The notes below the pieces were generated by a model that saw only the letters and a program-made list of their open reading frames with translations, did no database searches and was not told the origin of the DNA. A stretch of 64,000 nucleotides of DNA from an uncultured Prevotellaceae bacterium (lineage in GTDB: Bacteria; Bacteroidota; Bacteroidia; Bacteroidales; Bacteroidaceae): contig CAMHNI010000008.1 in the NCBI GenBank assembly GCA_946186505.1, positions 48,333-112,332 on the forward strand, written 5' to 3'. Position 1 is the first letter of the stretch, and each line of letters opens with the position of its first letter. Positions 16,239-24,231 of the stretch are shown here, in pieces. The translations under genes were made by a program, and so were the position numbers.

Positions 16239-17027
16239 ATGGCACAGATAGACGAATTCTTCTTTGACACGAACCGCGTGGAGGGCATCACCGAGGCCGA
16301 CTACCAGCGAGCGCAGCCTTACATCGAGGCGGCGCAGGCTTTCGCGCAGTCCACCTACCAGAGCATCTATATCATCGACTACTTCCGCAAGAACTTCCTC
16401 TATGTGTCGGACAATCCTCTCTTCCTCTGCGGCCACACCGCCGACGAGGTGCGACAGATGGGCTACGGTTTCTACATCAACAACGTGCCTGCCGACGAAC
16501 AGCCGATGCTCACCGAACTGAACCGTGCGGGCTTCCGTGCTTTCGACGACGTGCCGCTGGCCGACCGCCGACGCTGCGTGATGTCCTACGACTTCCACAT
16601 CCTCACCTCTGACCGTCCCCTGCTCATCAACCACAAGATTACGCCCCTTGTGCTCACGGCTGAAAGGCAACGGGTAGGCGACGGTACGTCGGGAATTGGT
16701 CGTGCCTGGCTCGCCCTCTGCACCGTTTCGCTCTCATCGCACAAGGAGGCCGGGCAGATTCGTTTCCGCATTCTGGGGCAGAGCGGCTATCGCCAGTATT
16801 CGCTCACCGCCCACCGTTGGCAACCCTGCGAGGGCATCACGCTCACCCCCGAGGAGAAACAGGTGCTCACCCTCTCGGCACAGGGCTACACGATGAAGGA
16901 AATCAGCGACCATATCTGCCGCTCGTTCGACACCGTGAAGTTCTACCGTCGTCAATTGTTCGAGAAACTCGACGTCGCCAACATCACCGAGGCCATCGCC
17001 TTTGCCACCAACTACGGCCTTTTGTAA
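16239..17027 (+). CDS. LuxR-type regulator with PAS-like N-terminus and an 11-codon insert
   Basis: 262 residues. The N-terminal part resembles a PAS fold (YFRKNFLYVSDNPLFLCGHT, then DEVRQMGYGFYINNVPADEQ). The C-terminal HTH is LTPEEKQVLTLSAQGYTMKE...SFDTVKFYRRQLFEKLDVAN, the LuxR/GerE pattern. Residues ~143-153 (RQRVGDGTSGI) are encoded by an exact 33-nt hairpin micro-repeat (16665-16697) between LTAE and GRAWLALC, extending a loop without breaking the frame. It lies just upstream of a TonB receptor with two operator-like sites between them, so it probably controls that receptor. Promoter TAATTTTGC at ~16215. Confidence 0.85.
   Translation: MAQIDEFFFDTNRVEGITEADYQRAQPYIEAAQAFAQSTYQSIYIIDYFRKNFLYVSDNPLFLCGHTADEVRQMGYGFYINNVPADEQPMLTELNRAGFRAFDDVPLADRRRCVMSYDFHILTSDRPLLINHKITPLVLTAERQRVGDGTSGIGRAWLALCTVSLSSHKEAGQIRFRILGQSGYRQYSLTAHRWQPCEGITLTPEEKQVLTLSAQGYTMKEISDHICRSFDTVKFYRRQLFEKLDVANITEAIAFATNYGLL
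16665..16697. repeat. Family A hairpin micro-repeat inside a gene
   Basis: AGGCAACGGGTAGGCGACGG then TACGTCGGGAATT; 33 nt, core stem GACG-GTA-CGTC. In-frame in the LuxR gene. Confidence 0.85.
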
Positions 17028-17070
17028 GCCTCACGTCCCCGCCATTCCCCCGATTTTAACATCTTTTGTT

Positions 17071-17121
17071 ACCCAAATGGGTGATTTTTCATCCCCGCGA
17101 TGCAGAATTACCCATTTGGGT
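17071..17121. promoter_or_regulatory. Paired palindromic operator-like sites
   Basis: ACCCAAATGGGT (17071-17082) and its reverse complement ACCCATTTGGGT (17110-17121), starts 39 bp apart, sit just upstream of the receptor promoter (TTACTTTGC ~17147). Likely binding sites for a dimeric regulator, perhaps the LuxR protein upstream. Confidence 0.7.
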
Positions 17122-17175
17122 AGTGGATTTATTTGGCCGTTTCATTTACTTTGCAGGCAAAAACTCGTAAAGGAT

Positions 17176-19485
17176 ATGAAAAGACTGATTCTATTTTCTA
17201 TGGTGTGCCTTGTGGCGATGGCCTCGAATGCACAGGGTGTCAGCGGACGGGTGATCGACGAGCAAGCCCAGCCGATGCCGTTTGCCAATGTCGTACTGCT
17301 CAATCGTGCCGATTCCGCTTTCATCGTGGGAACCGTGACCAAGGATGACGGAACTTTCAGCATCAATACCGATAAGCAAGATGGTCTGCTGAAAGTATCG
17401 AGTATAGGATATATAACAAAGTATATCGACGCACGACAGGGCAACGTAGGTGACATTCAGATGCACCCTAACACGCAGACACTCAGTGAGGTCGTTGTGA
17501 AAGGTCATGTCCCCCAGTTCCAAATGGGCAGCGAGGGATTCGTGACAAACGTCACAAACACCCCGCTCAGCCAGATAGGTACTGCCGACGATGTGCTGAA
17601 ACACGTGCCTGGCATCATAGCCAAGGACGGAGTTTACGAAGTCTTCGGCAAAGGCTCGCCAATCATTTACATCAATGGCAGGAAGATGCGCAACAAAAAA
17701 GAACTGGAGCAATTGAAATCCACTGACATCAAGAGCGTAGAGCTTATCACCAATCCTGGTGCAAAGTATGATGCAACCGTGGGAGCCATCGTGAAGATTC
17801 AGACTATTCGTAGGGCTGGCGATGGTTTCAGTATAGATACATGGGGGCGCTGGCGACAGGGGCGCAAAGCCCAGAAGTCCGCCTCGCTTGACATGAATTA
17901 TCGTCACAATGGACTTGACATCTTTACCTCTCTATGGGTCAGCAAAGGGAAGTATCTGCAACAGTCGGCACTCACGCAAGAAGTACAGAGCGATACGCTA
18001 TGGCAGCAAAAGAATGAGATGCAGACGGATATTGTCAACCGTGAATATAGCATTGAAGGCGGTTTCAACTACATGCTGAACGAGCATCACAGTTTCGGTA
18101 TGAAGTACGAGGCGACATTACCATCCACTTCTGATGAAATGACCGTACTGACAAGCGATGTAATGGCAAACGGCCAATTCTACGACAAATGGAAAAACTT
18201 GACCAACAAGCAGACCAAGGGAATTGCAGGTCATAAAATGAATGCTTATTATTTAGGCAAGATTGGAAAGCTGGACGTTGACTGGAACTTTGACTATCTG
18301 CGCAGTGGCTACGACGAGCAAAGTAAGATTGAAGAGACTTGCCAAATACAAGACAATCGTCTGATTGATGCCGAAAACAGGGTGAGAAACAATATGTTCG
18401 CATCGAAACTCACGATGACCTATCCTCTGTTTGGCGGTTCTCTGGACTTTGGCGCAGAATACATCAATACCGACCGACAGGATGACTATGCGAATCCGCA
18501 GAACTTTGTCGCCTCCAGTTACAGCACACTGAAAGAGCAAAGCATCAGCCCCTATGTGGAATATTCCAAGATGTTACCCAAGATTGGTATGTTGCGGGCT
18601 GGGCTTCGCTATGAACACGTGAAGTTCGACTATTATGAAAGTGACAACCTCGTGGAAGAACAGAGCCGCAGTTATGGGAATCTCTATCCGTCCCTCTCCT
18701 TTGCTACACGTCTTGGCAAGGTACAGGCACAGATAGCCTATTCTGCCAAGACCACACGCCCCACTTACCGCCAGTTGAGCAACGACGTGTTCTATGTTAA
18801 TCGTTACAGCATGCAGCGGGGTAATCCATTGCTTGACAATTCCATCATCCACAACATCTCCCTTCAAGGGATGTGGAAATTCCTGCAGTTCTCCATCAGC
18901 TATTCCGACGAGCGCGGACGTATTATCCACTGGACGGAGCAGATTGACAATTCAAGCACAACGTTGGTGACGTACAAAAACATCCGCAGTCTGAAATGGA
19001 TAGTGCCCTTTGTGACTGTCGCTCCAACGGTTGGCATCTGGCACCCGCAGTTATCTGTAGGCATGCGCAAGCAATGGCTCACAATGCAAACGACAGCAGG
19101 AGACATCACACTTGGCAAGCCGATGCTGATAGTTCAAGCCAGCAATACTTTTGCCTTCAACAAGACGCTGACAGGTGAAGTAGATTTCAGATATCAAGGC
19201 CCAGGTCATTATCAGAACATCTATTTGGACTACCACCAGACCGTTCTTAACGTTAGTTTAGTCAAAACCTTCTTCCACGACCGGCTGAGTATCAAGTTGG
19301 CTGGCGAGGATTTGCTTGACCGCAGCCGTGATGGGAACAGAGTCTATAATCAACAGGTACAGCTTTATCAAGGGAATTACTACGACCGTCGCCGTTTCGT
19401 AGTCACTCTTCGCTACAAGTTCAACACCACCCGCTCAAAGTACAAAGGCGAGGGTGCAGGTAACGCAGAAAAGAACCGCTTCTAA
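17176..19485 (+). CDS. TonB-dependent-receptor-like outer-membrane barrel
   Basis: 770 residues from ATG 17176 (RBS AAGGA; promoter TTACTTTGC 17147-17155); the track start at 17002 lies inside the LuxR gene and is rejected. Signal peptide MKRLILFSMVCLVAMASNAQ is followed by a carboxypeptidase-regulatory-like domain (GVSGRVIDEQAQPMPFANVV), a plug-like domain (DDVLKHVPGIIAKDGVYEVF, GSPIIYINGRKMRNKKELEQ) and a barrel ('outer membrane beta-barrel family'). C-terminal strand RRRFVVTLRYKFN is followed by a short polar tail. The ligand is unknown. Confidence 0.9.
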   Translation: MKRLILFSMVCLVAMASNAQGVSGRVIDEQAQPMPFANVVLLNRADSAFIVGTVTKDDGTFSINTDKQDGLLKVSSIGYITKYIDARQGNVGDIQMHPNTQTLSEVVVKGHVPQFQMGSEGFVTNVTNTPLSQIGTADDVLKHVPGIIAKDGVYEVFGKGSPIIYINGRKMRNKKELEQLKSTDIKSVELITNPGAKYDATVGAIVKIQTIRRAGDGFSIDTWGRWRQGRKAQKSASLDMNYRHNGLDIFTSLWVSKGKYLQQSALTQEVQSDTLWQQKNEMQTDIVNREYSIEGGFNYMLNEHHSFGMKYEATLPSTSDEMTVLTSDVMANGQFYDKWKNLTNKQTKGIAGHKMNAYYLGKIGKLDVDWNFDYLRSGYDEQSKIEETCQIQDNRLIDAENRVRNNMFASKLTMTYPLFGGSLDFGAEYINTDRQDDYANPQNFVASSYSTLKEQSISPYVEYSKMLPKIGMLRAGLRYEHVKFDYYESDNLVEEQSRSYGNLYPSLSFATRLGKVQAQIAYSAKTTRPTYRQLSNDVFYVNRYSMQRGNPLLDNSIIHNISLQGMWKFLQFSISYSDERGRIIHWTEQIDNSSTTLVTYKNIRSLKWIVPFVTVAPTVGIWHPQLSVGMRKQWLTMQTTAGDITLGKPMLIVQASNTFAFNKTLTGEVDFRYQGPGHYQNIYLDYHQTVLNVSLVKTFFHDRLSIKLAGEDLLDRSRDGNRVYNQQVQLYQGNYYDRRRFVVTLRYKFNTTRSKYKGEGAGNAEKNRF

Positions 19486-19497
19486 ACCGCAACAACT

Positions 19498-19881
19498 ATG
19501 CACAACAGTTTTAAATACATAAATCTCTCTTGGGCCGTGGTGGGCATTTGTGAAAGGCCACGGGTAGGCGACCAAAGGTCGGGAATGAATGCTCGCCAGC
19601 CCCTCTTGTTTCATATCCCAGGCATCGACAAGGACGAGGCCGCTGCCGTAGAGCATTACGTCATCGGCTACCTAGCCTTCTGGCACATTGCCTTTGTGGA
19701 TGAAAAGCAGTTACAGCCCTGCCACGACGAGGCCCTGCGCGAAGCAGCCCGCCAGAAGATAGACCGCTACATCGCCGACCATCCGCCCGTCGAGACCTTC
19801 CCCCGCTTCTACCTCGTTCTGCTCCGTCAGCAGATTGCACCGATGGAGTCCGACGGCATGAGCCAGATATATCAGGTTTGA
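19498..19881 (+). CDS. Hypothetical protein with hairpin micro-repeat insert
   Basis: 127 residues, 12 nt after the receptor gene and probably co-transcribed. Not recognised. The central region AVEHYVIGYLAFWHIAFVDE is amphipathic and helical; no signal peptide is seen. Residues 20-30 (RPRVGDQRSGM) come from a 33-nt micro-repeat (19555-19587), the same family and length as that in the LuxR gene. Without it the protein would read ...VVGICENARQPLLF. No good RBS is visible, so expression is less certain. Confidence 0.55.
   Translation: MHNSFKYINLSWAVVGICERPRVGDQRSGMNARQPLLFHIPGIDKDEAAAVEHYVIGYLAFWHIAFVDEKQLQPCHDEALREAARQKIDRYIADHPPVETFPRFYLVLLRQQIAPMESDGMSQIYQV
19555..19587. repeat. Family A hairpin micro-repeat inside a gene
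   Basis: AGGCCACGGGTAGGCGACCA then AAGGTCGGGAATG; 33 nt, core stem GACC-AAA-GGTC, in-frame. Confidence 0.85.
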
Positions 19882-19927
19882 AAATTCCTTTAGGGACAAA
19901 ATCATGACGTTTTGCGCCCCAGACTCT

Positions 19928-20170
19928 GAAACTAGTTTCAGACTTTCACCCTCACTGCCTTTTTTCTTGTTATTACCAATGTAAAAATCGTTTTTTTGTT
20001 TGTAACTTTGCAGGCATGGAACAGAAATGACGAACGAAGCAAGAGCAGAGCCCGCTCGACCTCTGGTCGCTTGCTACCAACGGGACGCAAGAAGCTTGCT
20101 TGCTATGCCGAGGCGCAGCCTGACTTCGCCCGATAGGGCAATGTAGAACCAAACAAGATGGAAAGGTTTT
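19928..20170. repeat. Repeat block: D3, Crp-like start relic, B and F2
   Basis: No gene. GAAACTAGTTTC palindrome (19928-19939) with a decayed hairpin; promoter TAACTTTGC then ATGGAACAGAAATGA (20016-20030), resembling the Crp start ATGGAACAACG but stopping after four codons; B micro-repeat 20053-20091 (CGCTCGACCTCTGGTCGCTT...); family F 20092-20157. Confidence 0.75.
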
Positions 20171-20275
20171 GAAATGAAACACCTGACACCATATCGCCAA
20201 AACGAAAAATCCCTCTCGCTGGTGAGGGGGAAAGGGATGGTGTTATTGTCTAAGGAGGCAGGGAGGAAAGGAGGG
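20171..20275. repeat. Family E copy 2
   Basis: GAAATGAAACACCTGACACC... with hairpin CCCTCTCGCTGGTGAGGGGG. Identity with copy 3 (21706) continues through the non-coding region into the toxin 3' end, to about 20337. Confidence 0.88.
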
Positions 20276-20548
20276 CTACTTGTCGTCGTAATGCCCGTAG
20301 GCCGAAAGCACATCCACATAAACCTCAGTCTCAAAGATTTCGTAAATCAAGCGATGCTTCTTTGTGATGGTACGGCTCCATTGGCCATTGCGGTCGCCTT
20401 TCAGTGGCTCAGGATGACCAGTGCCCGTTTTGGGATGCTCTTTCAGTTCCTTAATAAACTTATCGGCTTTCTTGTAGGCCGCAGGCTTAGAACGTTTCAG
20501 TTTCTGAAGGTCTTCAATAGCCTTTGGAGAATAGATAATCTTATACAT
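20276..20548 (-). CDS. YoeB/Txe-type toxin
   Basis: 90 residues. GTGHPEPLKGDRNGQWSRTI, then KKHRLIYEIFETEVYVDVLSAYGHYDDK, is the Txe/YoeB signature (G-PE-L, W-R-I---HRLVY, terminal Y-HY). Expected ribosome-bound mRNA endonuclease. The last ~20 codons are identical at DNA level to the second YoeB-type toxin, although the N-terminal halves differ. Downstream of its antitoxin, one-base overlap. Confidence 0.9.
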   Translation of the reverse strand: MYKIIYSPKAIEDLQKLKRSKPAAYKKADKFIKELKEHPKTGTGHPEPLKGDRNGQWSRTITKKHRLIYEIFETEVYVDVLSAYGHYDDK

Positions 20549-20799
20549 CAGCCCACTCTTTGTAGAAATTCATCTAACGACTCATCAGGCAACATCTCAA
20601 CACCTTCTCCACGCTTGATTTGTTCTCTTGCCTCATCTACACGGGCAAAGAACTCCTCTTTGGTGAGAAGAGTTGGGTCTACTTCTTTCTCAGAAACGAG
20701 TTTCCGCAAATATTTGGCGGCTCGCTTCAGCAGGTTTTCATCTTCAGCAATGATACTCATATTGCGAAGAATCTCTGCATTCATCTGCATTGCTGTCAT
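20548..20799 (-). CDS. Antitoxin of the YoeB-type module 1
   Basis: 83 residues, helical and acidic (MTAMQMNAEILRNMSIIAED start; TKEEFFARVDEAREQIKRGE toxin-binding half). The layout matches Bacteroidetes antitoxins paired with Txe/YoeB toxins; the paralogue at 22076 shares the sequence pattern. Starts at the ATG of the shared TA leader. Confidence 0.82.
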   Translation of the reverse strand: MTAMQMNAEILRNMSIIAEDENLLKRAAKYLRKLVSEKEVDPTLLTKEEFFARVDEAREQIKRGEGVEMLPDESLDEFLQRVG

Positions 20800-20832
20800 A
20801 ATCGTAATCTTTTTGTTCTCGGCGGCAAAGAT
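20797..20832 (-). promoter_or_regulatory. Shared TA promoter/leader L2
   Basis: Minus strand TATCTTTGCCGCCGAGAACA then AAAAGATTACGATTATG; matches L1 and L3. Confidence 0.82.
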
Positions 20833-20874
20833 ACAACAAATTAATTAGATAATGCAAGAAAAAGGGGAAAAACA

Positions 20875-21642
20875 ATGAAAAAGATTATCATCACCGCACT
20901 ACTTGCCCTCGTCGCATTGGCGGGGCAAGCTCAAGAGGCACGAATAGATACTATTGTGCCGAAGTATTTGATCAACGGCTATTTCTTCCGCGAAATGCCG
21001 AAACTTCCTGATGCTGTGCCAAGCGTGACACGACTGAAGGACAAGGAAGGAAATAGCCTGGTAGCCATTGGGCTGAATGTCGATTTGCCCAAGTCGGTCA
21101 TCCGTCAGGCTATCCCACGTGAGCAGGTTCACAACGCCGAACAGTTCCTGAATGGTGTCAACATGATGGCAACGATGCAAGAACTGACACAGGCGAAGGT
21201 AAAGGCCGACGGCACATTCTACTCGCCCAAGGCCGGTGAGCCGTTCCCTCAGTTCAGCGAGAAGGATATTGACGGGCAAGTATGGACGAACGACAGCGTC
21301 CGAGGCCGCGTGATGGTGCTCAACCTGTGGTACTCCGGCTGCGGCCCCTGCCGTGCCGAAATGCCCGAACTCTCCACGTGGAAGGAGCAGTTACCCAATG
21401 TGATGTTCTTCTCTGCCACCTACCACGATGCAGATCTGGCCAAGAGGATAACCGACAAGCACCACTTCACGTGGACACACCTCGTCGAGGCCAAGGACAT
21501 GATGTCGTGGATAGGCACCGAGGGTTTCCCCTTCACCGTCGTAGTCGATAAGGAGGGCATCGTCCGCTATGCCGTCCACGGCACGAGCGAGGATAAACGT
21601 GCGGAGTTGTTGGCAAAGATTAAAGAGGCAGATGCAGAATAG
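20875..21642 (+). CDS. TlpA-like periplasmic thioredoxin-fold protein
   Basis: 255 residues. Signal peptide MKKIIITALLALVALAGQAQ; N-terminal uncharacterised part; then FSEKDIDGQVWTNDSVRGRV and VLNLWYSGCGPCRAEMPELS, the TlpA/ResA active site CGPC, with the cis-Pro region in GTEGFPFTVVVDKEG. A periplasmic disulfide reductase is expected. It diverges from YoeB module 1. Its 5' end is the same signal-peptide sequence found truncated at 11472, 21654 and 26205. RBS AAGGGGAA. Confidence 0.9.
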   Translation: MKKIIITALLALVALAGQAQEARIDTIVPKYLINGYFFREMPKLPDAVPSVTRLKDKEGNSLVAIGLNVDLPKSVIRQAIPREQVHNAEQFLNGVNMMATMQELTQAKVKADGTFYSPKAGEPFPQFSEKDIDGQVWTNDSVRGRVMVLNLWYSGCGPCRAEMPELSTWKEQLPNVMFFSATYHDADLAKRITDKHHFTWTHLVEAKDMMSWIGTEGFPFTVVVDKEGIVRYAVHGTSEDKRAELLAKIKEADAE

Positions 21643-21653
21643 ATGTCAAATGC

Positions 21654-21700
21654 AATAAACTAGAAACTTGTCATCATCGCATTGCTCGCCCTCTCTTAAA
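21654..21700 (+). pseudogene. Decayed signal-peptide start
   Basis: ATAAACTAGAAACTTGTCATC then ATCGCATTGCTCGCCCTC matches the 5' end of 12461 with the ATG destroyed; it abuts family E copy 3. Confidence 0.65.
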
Positions 21701-21705
21701 GTACT

Positions 21706-21810
21706 GAAATGAAACATCTGACACCATATTGCCAAAACGAAACATCCCTCTCGCCGGTGAGGGGGAAAGGGATGGTGTTATTGTCTAAGGAGGCAGGGAG
21801 GAAAGGAGGG
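21706..21810. repeat. Family E copy 3
   Basis: GAAATGAAACATCTGACACC..., hairpin CCCTCTCGCCGGTGAGGGGG; nearly identical to 20171-20275 and continuing into the toxin 3' end to ~21874. Confidence 0.88.
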
Positions 21811-22086
21811 CTACTTGTCGTCGTAATGCCCGTAGGCCGAAAGCACATCCACATAAACCTCAGTCTCAAAGATGCGATATATCAGTCGGTGCTTCTTCGT
21901 AATCTCCCTGCTCCAGCGTCCTTCGGGTTTGCCCTTCAGCGGTTCGGGGTGGCCCAAACCTGTCTTGGGATGTTCCTTCATCTCTTCGATGAATCGATTG
22001 GCCTTGGCGAATACCTTGGGCTCACTCTTGGCGAGCCGCACCAAGTCAAGTTTTACCTGGTCGGACAGTCTAATTTCATATATCAT
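21811..22086 (-). CDS. YoeB/Txe-type toxin, module 2
   Basis: 91 residues. GLGHPEPLKGKPEGRWSREI and KKHRLIYRIFETEVYVDVLS carry the Txe/YoeB signature. The N-terminus (MIYEIRLSDQVKLDLVRLAK) differs from module 1, while the C-terminal ~20 codons are the same, so the genes are mosaics or the 3' ends recombine. Overlaps its antitoxin by 11 bp. Confidence 0.9.
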   Translation of the reverse strand: MIYEIRLSDQVKLDLVRLAKSEPKVFAKANRFIEEMKEHPKTGLGHPEPLKGKPEGRWSREITKKHRLIYRIFETEVYVDVLSAYGHYDDK

Positions 22087-22333
22087 AGCCCAGTCTCTTC
22101 AGATGCGTGGTCAGATCTTCACCAGGAAGCATTACGGAATACTCACCGCGTTCCATCTGCTGCTCTGCCTCGTCCAACTTGGCAAAGAACTCCTCTTTCG
22201 TCATCAGCGTCTGGTCAGTCTTTTTGGCCACCAGCTTCTTCAGATATTTTGCAAGCTGCTTCATCAGCGGCTCGCTGTCGGCTATCTCGGCCATGTCGCG
22301 CCATATCTGCGCATTCAACTCTATTGCTGTCAT
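22076..22333 (-). CDS. Antitoxin of the YoeB-type module 2
   Basis: 85 residues (MTAIELNAQIWRDMAEIADS; MTKEEFFAKLDEAEQQMERG). Paralogue of the antitoxin at 20548 with matching overall pattern. Start at the shared leader; the overlapping toxin start implies coupling. Confidence 0.82.
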   Translation of the reverse strand: MTAIELNAQIWRDMAEIADSEPLMKQLAKYLKKLVAKKTDQTLMTKEEFFAKLDEAEQQMERGEYSVMLPGEDLTTHLKRLGYDI

Positions 22334-22370
22334 AATCGTAATCTTTTTGTTCTCGGCTGCAAATTTACGA
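22331..22370 (-). promoter_or_regulatory. Shared TA promoter/leader L3
   Basis: Minus strand TAAATTTGCAGCCGAGAACA then AAAAGATTACGATTATG. Confidence 0.82.
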
Positions 22371-22949
22371 ATAATTTCTGAATAATCAAATTTTGGAACA
22401 GCGAAAATAGAGAAAATTTATTTTCATTATTGAGTCGTGACAAAATTCGATGACAATCAAATAATTCGCATAAAATAACATGAAGTTGAACCCTTTAACA
22501 CCAAAAACTCTTTACCTAGGTTCTTTGCAAGACCTCCGCAAAGCGCCTGAGCACCCATGGAGCGCAAGAAAGCGGCAGAGCCGAGCGAAGACTTTCACCC
22601 TCGGCGCCCGAATTTAGGGTTTCGCCGAGGGTCTTTCGTATGACTTTTTCCTACTTTCTAACATTTGTGAGATCCTGTACCTTGTGGAAAGGCTACGGGT
22701 AGGCGAGCTTGCTCGGGCGTTCGACCTTGGTCGCTTGCTACCAGCGGGACGCAAGAATGCGGATGGACTCTTGGGTGATGCCCATGATGCGGTGTACGTC
22801 CTTCTTGAACCCTTTTTTTCTTTACTAACGACGGAAACATGTCAAAAACGTAGTAAAACTACGAAAAATAATAGGATTTTCTTGCAGAAAAGAAAAATAA
22901 TCGCTATTTTTGTAGCCAAATTACAAGAATTATATAAAGGAGACCATCT
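22371..22949. repeat. Gene-free repeat block before the defence operon
   Basis: Contains an H-B unit (22520-22590; hairpins CTCCGCAAAGCGCCTGAG and GCGGCAGAGCCGAGCG), a D-type hairpin (CCCTCGGCG/CGCCGAGGG, 22598-22631), an A micro-repeat (22690-22717), a B micro-repeat (22718-22755) placed exactly before AATGCGG, and a truncated family C copy (22759-22808). The defence-operon promoter CGCTATTTTTGTAG (~22900) follows. Confidence 0.8.
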
Positions 22950-24230
22950 ATGATAAGAGATTTTTGGGTAAAGAATTACCTTTCCATCCGAGACAAGCAG
23001 GAATTGAACTTCGTAGCAAAAGGACCTGCATCAGAACTCGTCACCGAGGTTACCGAAGGAGTTTTTTTGTATAAGTTAGGCATTCTATACGGCTCCAATG
23101 CATCCGGTAAATCAAACATGCTGATTGCCTTAAATGAGGTATTCAGTATATTAGTACATCCCAAGTCAAATGCAAACAAAATAATCAATGGTAGTATTCC
23201 TTTCATACTCACAAAGGATGATCCTATTGAAATGCACGTGTCATTCTATGCAAATGGCATCAGATATGATTATGACGTAAAGTTCAACGAGAAATACATT
23301 TTGAATGAAGTCTTATATTATTATCCCAACAAGTCAAAGTCTTTATTCTATGAGCGTTCATTTGTTGGCGAAAACATACAGGCTGATGTAAAGTTTGGCA
23401 CAAGCCTTAAGCTACAGGTCAAGACCCAGGACAGCATTCGTGAGAACACCTTGAACAACCATAGCGTCCTGTCTGTTTGCAGCAAGGCAGCCTTGAAAGA
23501 AGACATAGCCCCATTCAATATTCTTCACAAGTGGATTATGGTCAATTACCATGATGTGGATGGCGATGGGAACAAGGGGGTCGTTGAAATCTTGAAGAAT
23601 GCATATAACGATCCCAAGATGCGTAAGTTTTATAACACTATGCTACAAAAGGCTGATCTGAACATCCTGGAATTCCGGCCAGTTGTAGAAGATCGTATAA
23701 TACCAACGGAATATCGTGAACGCATTCAGAAGGAAAATATCCCCGATGAGATGAAGGAAGCTCTGCTTAAACCGACGGCTGATTCTGTGGCGTTTGTCAA
23801 TCATTCTGAAGATGGAAATTTTGATATTCCTCTCAATTGGCAGTCAAAAGGTACGATAAAATACATACGCATCCTGGATGCTTTATACGATATGATTACC
23901 GATTCTCATGTGTACTATCTTGATGAATTAGGCGAGGATTTGCACAATGACCTGTTGTATTATTATCTTAACGTCTTCATTTTCAACTCAGATAAATCAC
24001 AGTTGATTATCACGAGCCAGGAGACGACGCTCCTGTCTCAGGATTTGATCAATGAGAACAGAGGCGTTGTGTGGTTTGTGGATAAGAACAAAGAGACAGC
24101 CTCATCCGAGTATTCTCGTGGCGATTCATTTGGCTTGCACAAAAATCTGTCTCTATATAATTCTTATCGCATTGGTCGTCTGGGAGCAAAACCAGAATTG
24201 GGTAGTATCTTTATAAATTTGGAGGACTGA
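22950..24230 (+). CDS. AAA-type ATPase of an AbiL/Rlo-like defence operon
   Basis: 426 residues. The N-terminus IRDFWVKNYLSIRDKQELNF and Walker A ILYGSNASGKSNMLIAL are typical of SMC-like AAA_15/AAA_21 ATPases; the late segment VYYLDELGEDLHNDLLYYYL is the Walker B/D-loop region and SQLIITSQETTLL the H-loop equivalent (the usual TH is SQ). Such ATPases power phage-sensing systems (AbiL, OLD/Septu-like). RBS AAAGGAG. The next gene starts one base after the stop, and the three genes form an operon that is more AT-rich than its surroundings. Confidence 0.88.
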   Translation: MIRDFWVKNYLSIRDKQELNFVAKGPASELVTEVTEGVFLYKLGILYGSNASGKSNMLIALNEVFSILVHPKSNANKIINGSIPFILTKDDPIEMHVSFYANGIRYDYDVKFNEKYILNEVLYYYPNKSKSLFYERSFVGENIQADVKFGTSLKLQVKTQDSIRENTLNNHSVLSVCSKAALKEDIAPFNILHKWIMVNYHDVDGDGNKGVVEILKNAYNDPKMRKFYNTMLQKADLNILEFRPVVEDRIIPTEYRERIQKENIPDEMKEALLKPTADSVAFVNHSEDGNFDIPLNWQSKGTIKYIRILDALYDMITDSHVYYLDELGEDLHNDLLYYYLNVFIFNSDKSQLIITSQETTLLSQDLINENRGVVWFVDKNKETASSEYSRGDSFGLHKNLSLYNSYRIGRLGAKPELGSIFINLED

Positions 24231-24231
24231 T

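Noticed and set aside
20174-20848. Plus-strand ORF of 224 aa and the similar ORF at 21709..22335
   Set aside because: Both are antisense to YoeB modules; their similarity comes from repeat E and the toxin 3' ends.
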